Source: Ampelomyces quisqualis
Taxonomy: Eukaryota > Ascomycota > Dothideomycetes > Pleosporales > Phaeosphaeriaceae
Reading direction: 5' to 3'
Assembly (NCBI GenBank): GCA_018398575.1
Contig: JAGTXZ010000009.1
Span: 1,054,001 to 1,118,000, forward strand
Length of the DNA stretch: 64,000 nt
Positions 45,425 through 54,058 of the stretch are shown here, one piece after another (within the stretch, counting starts at the first letter, position 1; every line of letters begins with the position of its first letter). The notes beneath the pieces were generated by a model that ran no database searches, was not told the DNA's origin, and worked only from the letters and a program-made list of their open reading frames with translations. Made by a program: the position numbers and the translations under genes.

Positions 45425-46426
45425 ATGTTCTCCCAAGCACTCGTTACCACCGCCCTCATCGCCGCCGTCTCGGCTCACCAGAACCTTCACCAGCTGTGGA
45501 TCAACAACGAGACTCCAGGCTACCAGACTGGCATTCGCATGCCACCGTCCAACAGCCCTGTTGAGGATGTAACGAGCGACAATATGGCCTGCAACGTCCC
45601 ATCCACCAACGGTGTTACTGTAGGGACCGTCGACGCCAACGCTGGCGACTCCATCAAGGTCCAATGGGACCAATCCGGCCACCCAGGCCCCATCACACAT
45701 TTCTTAAAGGCCGTCGACTCAGCTGCTACCGACAAAGGGGTTGGCGCCGGATGGTTCAAGATTGACGAGCTCAACGCCGTAGATGGCAAGTGGGCGAATG
45801 AAATCATGGGAGCCAACAACATGACGCACGAGTTCAAGCTGCCTACCGGTCTCGCTAGTGGGGAGTACCTCGTAAGTGTGATGCCCACACTACGAGTTCT
45901 CCATTAGACAGGCGTGCTGACAAGAATCCCACAGCTCCGCTCCGAGATGCTTGCACTGCACGGATCCCAGACGTTGAACGGCGCACAGTTCTACATTGGC
46001 TGCGCACAGCTCAAGATCGCCGGCCAAGGAACTGGCACATGTGGTCCTCAGATTTCCATCCCGGGAGCTTACAAGCCGCAGGACGAGAACATCTACATCC
46101 CAAATATCTACAACGGCTTCGACTTGTCCACGTACAAGGCGCCTGGAGGCGAGGTGGCGACTTGCGGCGGTGCAGGTGGCGCGGCGCCTGCTGTGCCTTC
46201 CACCCCGCCGCCCGCCAACTCGAGTGTCCCAGCTGTGGCTTCGCCGTCTGCGGCGGCTGTGGTCGAGGCTGACGCTACTCCTGCTCCTTCATCTGGGGCC
46301 GGGGCCGGTGCTGGTGACAATGAGGCTCTGCCTGCTACCTTCACCGTCGCCACGTTGATTGCATGGCTCGAGGGCAAGGCTGGCTCCGCTGCTGCCGAGG
46401 CGCGTCGCCATGCTCGTGCTTTCTAA
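45425..46426 (+). CDS. Lytic polysaccharide monooxygenase, family AA9
   Basis: Copper enzyme that cleaves cellulose or related glucans oxidatively outside the cell. Exons 45425-45871 and 45935-46426 (63-nt intron) give 312 residues. A 17-residue signal peptide ends in SA, leaving His18 as the mature N-terminus (HQNLHQLWIN), half of the copper histidine brace. The second brace His is in SGHPGPITHFL (His86), and the axial Tyr region is QFYIGCAQL. A Pro/Ala/Ser-rich linker follows the catalytic domain and ends in a short helix-like tail (LIAWLEGKAGSAAAEARRH); there is no CBM1. It borders the decayed region that starts at 46.4 kb. Confidence 0.92.
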
Positions 46427-46680
46427 GCGCGATACGTGCTGTTGATTGGGGCGCTGTAGGATGTTTCGTCGGACGTTCATGTACATACCTTGGCTTTATT
46501 CTACATTTACATTTCCTGTGAGCCGTGACAATGCAAATCAAAGACAGGAGTTTTCTGCATGATGCGCCCACCTTGCGTCGCTCTGCGGTGCCAATCGTAG
46601 ACCTTGGACGACAGACGGTCTTTAGCAGCACCGCTCAACTACTCGGGCCCAATGGTTTCTTCGAAATTGTTGCAAGCAAC
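46427..46680. other. 3' flank of AA9 gene
   Basis: No gene seen. It forms the left border of the decayed, more AT-rich island. Confidence 0.4.
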
Positions 46681-47316
46681 TCACGTGCCGAGCGTTGCTT
46701 TCATGAAATATGTCAACAGTGCTATGTCTACATGTGGCAAAGACGCTCCCTCAAAAGGACATATCATCCGTAGTTGTGATGGAACTTGATATGCAGCGTA
46801 GAAGTTCATGAGTTCTGTAAACTTGAAGTCAAGTACTACCTCCCGGTACGTGGAATCTATCGCTGCTTAGTACTCTCTCATAGGGTGGCTGCTAAAGCAA
46901 AGAATATGGTTACCCTTTGGGAAGAGTATCTCCATGAATTCCAGGTAGTGCGAACTCTGATTGATCTCATTCCTCACTGCTATATCCTCGAGGAGTTTCT
47001 TGACGTCGTTAATGGGACGATACTGGCGTTCCGTCCTGTGGTTGTTGAGAAATTCAAGTACTTTGAAACCCTCGCACGCTTTCAGGCTTGAAGTGAGGAT
47101 AAAAGGTAGGAATGCATGAGGTGCGGTACGGAGAACCTGCTGATAAACCTTCTGTGCATGCTTTTACTAGCTCTCCTGCACACGCAGTCAATAATCTTAG
47201 CCAACGTTTTCAAGATCTACATGTAATGATTCAAGGGTTTCCCAGTATGTGTTCAGCATCATCTAGCATTCCTCCAGCTCTTTCGAGATGGCGTTAAAGC
47301 GTCTCAGTGATGTCAT
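46681..47316 (-). pseudogene. Decayed protein-coding gene with multiple in-frame stops
   Basis: One frame can be read continuously from an ATG at 47316 to a TGA at 46681 (212 codons), with amino-acid composition that looks genuine throughout, but it is broken by six stops: 47263-47265 TAG, 47197-47199 TAA, 47188-47190 TGA, 47167-47169 TAG, 47164-47166 TAA and 46867-46869 TAA. Between stops are stretches such as MLNTYWETLESLHVDLENVG, NDVKKLLEDIAVRNEINQ and SSHYLEFMEILFPKGNHILC. No frameshift is needed. All these stops can arise by C-to-T or G-to-A change, as RIP would cause. The family is not recognised. Confidence 0.55.
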
Positions 47317-48274
47317 AGTGTGTGGCTTAGAGAGCCCTGAACGTAAGAAACTTGAATGGACGTGCTCATAGGAGAAGCAAGATTTTAGGGCTCGTATGGG
47401 ATGTAGAGGACGTAGGGAGAAATCGGGAGATTTAACCGGAAACCCTTAGATTGCCAAGTATTACTAGTAGCTGCATCACATCAGAACTAGTTGCCAGCAC
47501 ACGATGTAGGGATCAACTAATGTCTCATCAACGTCCCCAACGTCACCCGGCAACCTCAATACAACCACACAACGCTGTAACCGTCATCATGCTCATCTTC
47601 TACAACCTTACACTCTGTGAAGTGTGAAGATCTTGAAGATCACCTAGTGCACAAGCGTCGCCGTCGCGAATCGTTGCAGCTAGGTACTGTAAGCGACATG
47701 CATGCCACCGTGGATGGCCCGTCGCCGTGGCGTTGCGGGACAACTTGCGCGCGCGAAACAAGCGAAGCGCTCACCTTATCACCGGGTTGTATTTTTGACC
47801 AGTCGCATCACTTGTGCTGACAGCCTGCCGTGTAGGATTGACGCTATTGATATCATCGCTGCACTTTTGAAAGACTCGCCATGCGTCCACAGGCTTCGCA
47901 TGACCCAGTACGCGAACGAGCCACCAACCCATGATCCACTTCGCATCCATCCATCTGCATGATAACGGGATCCAATAGCACTCAGGGTCTTGTGCTTGAT
48001 TGCGCTAGGCCTGGTGACCTATCACCCGCAAATTCTTTCAATCGTCTTGTGTGCACCCTGTATGAATGAGGTGCATGCTCACCGATCTCGGTCAGATTAG
48101 TAGTTGTAATGCAATGGAGTATAGAGAAGTGGCACGTACAAGTACTATGAATAGACCCTCCATAGGAAAGACAAACTCCATCAACCGCTTACACACAAAG
48201 TCCATCTACATTTCTTTCAGCAGCATTCCACCGATTATCTGCACAACCAACACGCATCGACACCAAGACCAACC
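47317..48274. other. Non-coding stretch inside the decayed island
   Basis: No readable gene on either strand. The sequence is more AT-rich than the flanks and is probably degenerate. Confidence 0.4.
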
Positions 48275-48457
48275 ATGAACTGCCTAAATCCAAATTGTGG
48301 AAAAGAGAACGTTACAGGGGCTGAGACATGTGAATACTGTGGTACTACGCTCCCTATAACTGTATCAAAATTCATTGGCCCTGCAGATAAGGCAATTGCT
48401 TCTCTATGTATAAATAATTACAAAAGCTCATGTAGTCCCAGATCATTAGTTCGATGA
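48275..48457 (+). CDS. Tiny zinc-ribbon ORF, possibly a gene fragment
   Basis: 60 codons. The N-terminus is a neat four-Cys zinc ribbon, MNCLNPNCGKE...CEYCGTTLP, spacing C-x4-C...C-x2-C. The ATG has a good context (CAACCATGA) and is preceded by a CA-rich leader like other fungal genes. The tail is unremarkable and AT-rich. It may be the surviving 5' end of a larger gene, since such ribbons often head longer proteins. Function unknown. Confidence 0.35.
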   Translation: MNCLNPNCGKENVTGAETCEYCGTTLPITVSKFIGPADKAIASLCINNYKSSCSPRSLVR

Positions 48458-48559
48458 GCCATGGTCGAAAGACATACATGATTGGGAGGAATTGAGAGGG
48501 AACTAAGCACCAATACGGCGATTCACTCATTACGTGCTATATTCGTTGTGTCCTTCCGT

Positions 48560-49420
48560 TCATAATAGTTGCAGTTGGGCAAGCGCCCTCTCCCCTCGCT
48601 CGTTCAGTTTAGGATAAGCACGCAGAGCATACAAATCTAGCCAAAACTCGCGCGCTGCTTCGTGTTGAGCTATGTGCTTCCTTAACATAGCCTTGCATTC
48701 TGTGTCAGCTTCTCCCAAGCCAATTCCTGCGCAGGTGTACTCCCACCAAACAGGAAAATATCCACTGCTCTCCCAATCAAGGATACCTGTGAGGTTTTGG
48801 TCTTTTACCATGATGTTCACCGTAGATAAATCGCCATGAGTGAAAGTATAGGGCTCTGCGGGAGGCATCCGCTCTCTGAATCGCAAACGGGCTTCCTCGG
48901 GCAGTTCCTTCAACAATGGTGCCAGTTCTACCCAAAGCTCATTATCTGAAGAGATTGGGCCGTGAGGGCGACCCAGGCCGTCTAGGAAAAGAAATGCGGA
49001 ATAGAGAGGTTTGTCGCCAAGGCTGTGCATACAGGACGATCGAAGCTGTCGGAGCTGCAAGAGACAGTCTGCAGTCTGCTTTGCAATATGCTCTTTCTCG
49101 GCCATTGATAACGAAGGCCAGGCTATGTCGAGGGTGTCGCCGGGAATGCGTTCTGTTTAAATGTAACAGCGGTCATTATCGATATAGTCCGTGACGACTG
49201 TAGGAATTGGAATAGTGGTTTTTTCCCTTAAGAACCGGAGATTCCTGGCTTCGAAGCTGGGAGGTTCGCTGGGCCGCTCCTTGAAGATGAACTTTGGGCC
49301 TAGCGACCACACAGCGCGGTCGCTCATACTGTAGAAGAGCGTAACGTAACTCTTGTAGCGGCAAGCATCTTGACGCTTAGTAGTCCAGCTACATGCTGGA
49401 CAAGGATCTTCAGGTATCAT
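48560..49420 (-). pseudogene. Phosphotransferase (aminoglycoside phosphotransferase-fold) with in-frame stop
   Basis: A 287-codon kinase-like frame from ATG 49420 to stop 48560, interrupted once by TAA at 49157-49159. Upstream of the stop: WSLGPKFIFKERP, FLREKTTIPIPTVVTDYID. Downstream in the same frame: TERIPGDTLDIAWPSL, the catalytic loop HGDLSTVNIMV and the metal-binding GILDWESSGYFPVWWEY. These are hallmarks of the fungal APH family (substrates mostly unknown). Frame continuity on both sides argues for a single nonsense change, for example CAA to TAA; a sequencing error or an unseen intron is the alternative. The N-terminal CPACSWTTKRQDAC is unusual. Confidence 0.75.
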
Positions 49421-50236
49421 GTCTCGTGTTCGAATACAAAGCAAAGGGTGTGTGTCAAGCAACTGTGTAGTAGAGGCAGGAGTTGAGGCAGAAGAAGCCT
49501 GCGCCACGAAACCTTGGCAGCGCCGAAGTTTTGCCGATTGTTTCGGCCTTTCCTCTGCACACTCATCCATTACGGCTCTGCCCTCAACGCAAACACATGC
49601 CCCTCGCAATAAAGCAGAAACTGTTTGATAGTGATTCCCAAAATTGTAGCGTTAGCCACCTGAAGCGTATCAAAGCATGTCGTGCCGATACTCGCTCATC
49701 CCGCGCCCTCACCGCCTCCATCACATCTATCATCGCACACGTCTGCGTTGACTGAAGAAGCACTCAACCTCTTACAGCGGTCATTTTTCGCTGGCGGAAA
49801 CCCGGACAGAATGGCAGCACCACCAACGCCCCGAAGCACATCATCAAATAATCGCGGACGAACAAGACGCCCTGCCCGATCGCCGACACCGAGTCCTAGC
49901 AAGCCAACTCCACAGACGTACCGGACACAGAATCTGCACCACGCCAATGTCTCGACAGAGACATTCCCAGTCTTCGCTGTGCATGCGACAAGTCCGTGCT
50001 CGCCGCCTACAGAAATCAGGCGGAAGTACAGACACACCGCTTGACCCCAACACTCCGCCACCAGAGGCCAAGTCGTCGCCCAAACCAGAGCCAACATTTA
50101 AAGAGCACCACTCGGTAGAAATAAATGGTAGTATTTCTGATAACGTAAGCCAACATCAACACCAACCCCGCAACGCTGAAGTATACGTGCGCAACGCCTC
50201 ATATCTCTCCACCCACATATCCAAATGTGACCAACA
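49421..50236. other. Degenerate stretch between phosphotransferase and transposon relic
   Basis: A plus-strand frame at about 49811-50044 encodes a Pro/Ser/Arg-rich peptide (MAAPPTPRSTSSNNRGRTRR...), followed in another frame by similar sequence. It may be the 5' remnant of a gene but is too weak to call. Confidence 0.35.
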
Positions 50237-50680
50237 ATGGCTCAAAATGATCGCGAGACTACCCCTAATAACCCTATCCAACCTCACGCTAATACCGTGC
50301 GCCGTGCCAGATTCTTTGAGGCTTGGGATCACAAGGATAATGTGGGGTGGGTAACCCACAATGCTTTCTTCAATAAATGGAGCATCCCTCCTACAACAGG
50401 CTATTGGTGGCTTTATAAGAGGCATGAGATGGGTGAAATAGCATATACCTAAACTACAAAGAGGCAGAAGAAAGCTGCAGATCACTACAAAACACTAGGG
50501 AGACTACCAATTGTTACTAACCGCTAGCTTAATCAGATGCTTACTGCACGTCAACCTTAACGCCGTCACAGATTAATAGAGTAAGCAGCTGATGCTAGTA
50601 TCCCTTTAAAAAACAGATAAATAATTAAGAAAGCGCTTAACGCACGCTAGCGTGCCTCAACCTACAGCGGTATACAAAGC
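50237..50680 (+). mobile_element. Tc1/mariner-type transposase relic, RIP-like decay
   Basis: One frame from ATG 50237 reads through a helix-turn-helix-like N-terminus, RRARFFEAWDHKDNVGW...IPPTTGYWWLYKR, resembling the start of fungal Molly/Fot-type transposases. It continues in the same frame past stops with recognisable pieces (TTKRQKKAADHYKTLGRLP, LNQMLTARQP, AADASIPLKN, KKALNAR). The stops are TAA and TAG where CAA, CAG or CGA would be expected, a RIP-like pattern. The catalytic DDE domain is missing; readable sequence stops near 50680, where GC content rises sharply. Terminal inverted repeats were not found by eye. Confidence 0.6.
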
Positions 50681-51080
50681 TTCGTCATGCGGACGTGGGC
50701 CCGGGGTCAGCGATCAGGGGGTCTCGATGGCTGCCAGGGCGCCCGCATCGCGCTGTGCCTGTGGCTTGGACGCCATGTCATCCCGAATGATTTCCTTGCT
50801 TGGGTGCGAGCGGATGATCTCAGGGCACAGTGGAGGGGAGGCCGGTGGAAATCCGCAGCTTGTCGTTGGTCAGATGGCGGGATTTGACGTGGGCGGGTAC
50901 GTTATGACGTCTCATCAAGCCAGCTCTGGGTGCAAGGCTGTCGTCATAGCTTGTGTGGACATGGATGGCTTAAGATAAATGGCCCCTTGCGCCTGGCATC
51001 ATCCTATCTCCAACAATCCATAACTACACTGCAATAAGCACTCTCACCGTTCTCCCTTTCTCGTGACAACCATCTCCACA
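50681..51080. other. Non-coding stretch, upstream of the membrane-protein gene
   Basis: GC content returns to normal. No supported gene; the C/A-rich end before 51081 looks like a leader. Confidence 0.4.
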
Positions 51081-51966
51081 ATGGCTATTGGCGGCGCTGT
51101 TCTCAGGTTCAGCTCGACCCTGCTCTACGCACTCGAGTTCTGCTGCGCTGGAATCATTCTCGGCATCTACAGCTACTTCTTGTCCGTCCAGGCCGACCGC
51201 AACATTGCCATTCCGCGATGGCAGCAGGCCGTTGAGGGCATGTCTGGCGCCATCGTCCTCTACACCATCTGCGCTGTCTTGTTCACATGCTGCCTCGGCG
51301 GAAAGACCGTCTTCGCGCTTCTCGCCATCATCTTCAATCTGCTCTGCTGCGGTGGCATGATTGCTATCGCTGTCCTGACCCGCGACGGTGCTTCATCTTG
51401 TACTGGCTACGTTCAGACACCTCTCGGTGATGGAGACGAGAACTCCAAGGACGGCTTCGGTGGCCAGGGCGAGGACCAGTACACGTACTCTGCCTCGCTC
51501 GGATCCATCTGCAAGCTCAACACTGCATGTTTTGCTGTCGCCATTGTTGGAGCGTAAGTCATGTCTTCCAACCTAGCATCCCGTCAAACTGACAACGATC
51601 AGCTTCCTCTTCCTCATCTCCATTCCTCTCCAGCTCTTCATCAACAAGCACCACAAGAAGGAGAAGCGCTACGGTCCCGGCCCAGCTAACGGCTACACCA
51701 AGGGCTCCGGCTTGAAATTCTGGCAGCGCAAGCAGCGCCGCAACCGTGGTCTGCGCGACCCTGAGGTTGGCGCCACTCCTGTTGCCGCTGGTGGTCTTGC
51801 TGCTCCTACTCATGATATCCGTCCATCGCACGACACTGCCTACACTGGCTCCACTGTCGCTGCTCCTGGTGCTGGCTACGACACCCACCACAAGCAGACT
51901 CTTGGCGGAGGATACCACACTGCGCCTACCGGCACCTACCAACAGACTCCCGCCACCAACTACTAA
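51081..51966 (+). CDS. Four-helix membrane protein (MARVEL-like)
   Basis: Exons 51081-51553 and 51603-51966 (49-nt intron) give 278 residues. Four hydrophobic helices: about 10-32 (LYALEFCCAGIILGIYSYF), 53-75 (GAIVLYTICAVLFTCC), 78-97 (ALLAIIFNLLCCGGMIAIAV) and one at the intron (ACFAVAIVGAFLFLISIPLQ). The extracellular loop before helix 4 is acidic with a Cys. This layout matches fungal MARVEL-domain proteins, membrane-organising proteins of the plasma membrane or vesicles. The cytoplasmic tail is 100 residues, first basic (KHHKKEKRYG, KFWQRKQRRNRG), then Gly/Thr/Tyr-rich. Function beyond that is unknown. Confidence 0.75.
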
Positions 51967-52370
51967 GTCCCTCGCCATGAGGTAGACTTTGGACAGGAAT
52001 GATGTTGGGCCAGAATGGCAATACCTCGGGCACTGAGATGACGTCTTTTCTTTTGTCCTTTATCATGATTTACGCATTATACCACGCTTTCAGATGAGAG
52101 GGATCTGAGGTGGAGACGGGTGTACGATACGCTGCTACGATGTAATATCTAATATGACAACATACTTGAACACAAGCATTCCGTATAAGTACTTGTGACA
52201 TGAGCGTTGCCAAATCAACCCTGATGAAGCTGGACGTGCATGTCACCGTCACCCTCTGCCATGATCGTTTCGAACGTTCGGAAGTAAATCATTCTCGGGT
52301 ATCATATCCACATGCCCATCTACAACGCCTAATACTCCACCCCAACCCCAACCCCAATCCCATCCCATCC
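51967..52370. other. Convergent 3' region
   Basis: Between converging genes; no gene is seen. 52330-52500 is C/T-rich on the plus strand and runs into the MHF1 coding end. Confidence 0.45.
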
Positions 52371-52899
52371 TCACCCTTTCCCCTTCTCCTTCCCCTTCCC
52401 AACCGACCGTCCCCCTTTCTTCCCCTGTGCCCCCTTCTTCCCCTGTGCCCCCTTCTTCCCCCCTCCCCCCCCACCCCGCCCCTCCGCCGCCCTCAACCCC
52501 TCCAACTCCCGCCTCAACATCGTCTCGAGCGCATCATTCCGCCTCGCCAACAACATGACGTCCTCGGTCGTGATGACGCTGCGGCCCGCGTGCGCGCAAA
52601 AAGTTTCCAGGTCGTGCGCCGTATTTGCTGCGGGACATGAAATGAGGTGTTGGTCGCGGGGACGGAGAAGGGGGGGTGAACGCACCGATTTGGGTGTAGA
52701 CGAGTTCGGTCAGTGCGCCGATGAATTGTGGTGTTGTGTTGGTGTCGCTGCTGAGGCTTTCTTCGTCTATGTATTGCCCGATGGTGTACCAGAGGGCTGA
52801 CTTGAGGCGCTGGGTGCGACGGGTTAGTGGTTGGGTTGGGGGGGTGGGGGGTGGAGAGTGGCGCACTTCTTCGCGGTTGGCTGCTTCGGTGGATGACAT
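52371..52899 (-). CDS. MHF1: Histone-fold protein Mhf1 (CENP-S)
   Basis: Pairs with Mhf2/CENP-X; acts at kinetochores and with the FANCM/Mph1 helicase at stalled forks. Exons 52899-52867, 52809-52686 and 52627-52371 give 137 residues. The histone fold is clear: RLKSALWYTIGQYIDEE, PQFIGALTELVYTQIAN, LETFCAHAGRSVITTEDVML and LARRNDALE. Introns are 57 and 58 nt; the first has branch site CACTAAC. The C-terminal 35 residues are an odd, very basic Gly/Lys tail with a repeated KKGAQG unit, encoded by a C/T-rich plus-strand tract. The gene is divergent from PGA2 (283 bp). Confidence 0.9.
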
Positions 52900-53182
52900 T
52901 GCTTGTGGTGTGTGTGTGGCGTTGGGGTCGCTGGGAAGTGGTTGTGGTGGGTGACGCGACGGGTGGGTGGGGCCTTGGTGATGGGCTGCAGGGTCCAGGC
53001 GGATCGAGGGACTAAGGTACGGATGAGGCTTGCGGCGTTTTATATTGCGCGCTTGGTTGTCGACTTGTTTTCGCGCAACACTTCCACTCCCCAATACACT
53101 CGACTTCAACACAAGTTCGATCAAAGGCTGACGCCTGCACATCTACCAAGACTTCGACACCTTCTTGAACATCACCGCCAGC

Positions 53183-53542
53183 ATGGACTACGTAGATTAT
53201 GTCTTTGAGAACCTCAACATCGCCAAGGATCGCCTGGTCACCAACTCAATCGCCTCCTTCGAGGGCATGACTGCGCAGCGATGGATCCGCATCATCGTCA
53301 TCATCGGCGGGTACATGCTCGTTCGCCCTTACCTGCTCGGCTTCGCAGCGAAACGACAAAAGGCACAGTTCGAGGCAGAAGCCGAGGAGTTGGGTCTGGA
53401 GCGCGACGCAGGTCCGAATGCTAATAGCCTGAGGGGAGGAACGAAGCCTTCGGGAGGAGGCAAGGTGCTGGGCGAAATCAGGGACGACGAGTCAGGGAAG
53501 GGCAAGACAAGACAGAGGAAGAATCCAGCGGGCAGCGATTAG
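53183..53542 (+). CDS. PGA2: Protein trafficking factor Pga2
   Basis: 119 residues, single exon. The start at 53183 (MDYVDYVFENLNIAKDRL) is preferred over the in-frame codon at 53165. One transmembrane helix at about 38-55 (RIIVIIGGYMLVRPYLLGFA), followed by a cytosolic helix rich in Ala, Glu and Lys (AKRQKAQFEAEAEELGLE) and a polar, basic tail. This matches the fungal PGA2 family, a small ER/nuclear-envelope protein needed in yeast for processing and trafficking of Gap1 and other cargo. The gene is divergent from MHF1. Confidence 0.8.
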   Translation: MDYVDYVFENLNIAKDRLVTNSIASFEGMTAQRWIRIIVIIGGYMLVRPYLLGFAAKRQKAQFEAEAEELGLERDAGPNANSLRGGTKPSGGGKVLGEIRDDESGKGKTRQRKNPAGSD

Positions 53543-54058
53543 AACCTTCTCTTCTACACGCGCTTTGTCGCGTCGACGCGTGCGACTAACTTCTGTCGAT
53601 TCTCGAAACCTGCCCGAGTTGTACCAATACTGGATGGAATGAGGGGACGCGGCCGTAGGGCGACGAGGTTGTGGAATGCATTCCAGAATTGGCCATGAAC
53701 CACGAGCGTCCACGCATGGTATATCTCTCCTCTCGAAACGACAGGAACAGATACATCCAACGGAGAAACGCGTAGGGCAGTATAGTCACAGAGCTGGAAC
53801 ATGTATGTATCGAGAAACACCACTGTTGAGTCTCTTCGAATTCCAGAATCCTAGTCAACAGCGTCCTTCGTCGTTCGCCACCTTTCATTACACTCATCGG
53901 ACCATGCCATGTCTTAGCTAGGAATTCGACGTGTCCTCTTCTGCCCCACCCAAACTCCCTTGCTTCCCACCACCACTACCACCACTTATCAATATGGCTG
54001 ACTTCGCACACCCTCCCCGCGCGCCCAAGTATCACTCCCTCACTTTCTCTACCATTGT
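53543..54058. other. Non-coding stretch before the AA11 gene
   Basis: No supported gene. It contains the promoter and a C/A-rich leader for the AA11 gene; a few short open frames are present. Confidence 0.4.

Noticed and set aside
46786..47091. Plus-strand ORF of 101 codons
   Set aside because: It is the mirror of the better minus-strand frame that runs through 46681-47316; composition is protein-like only on the minus strand.
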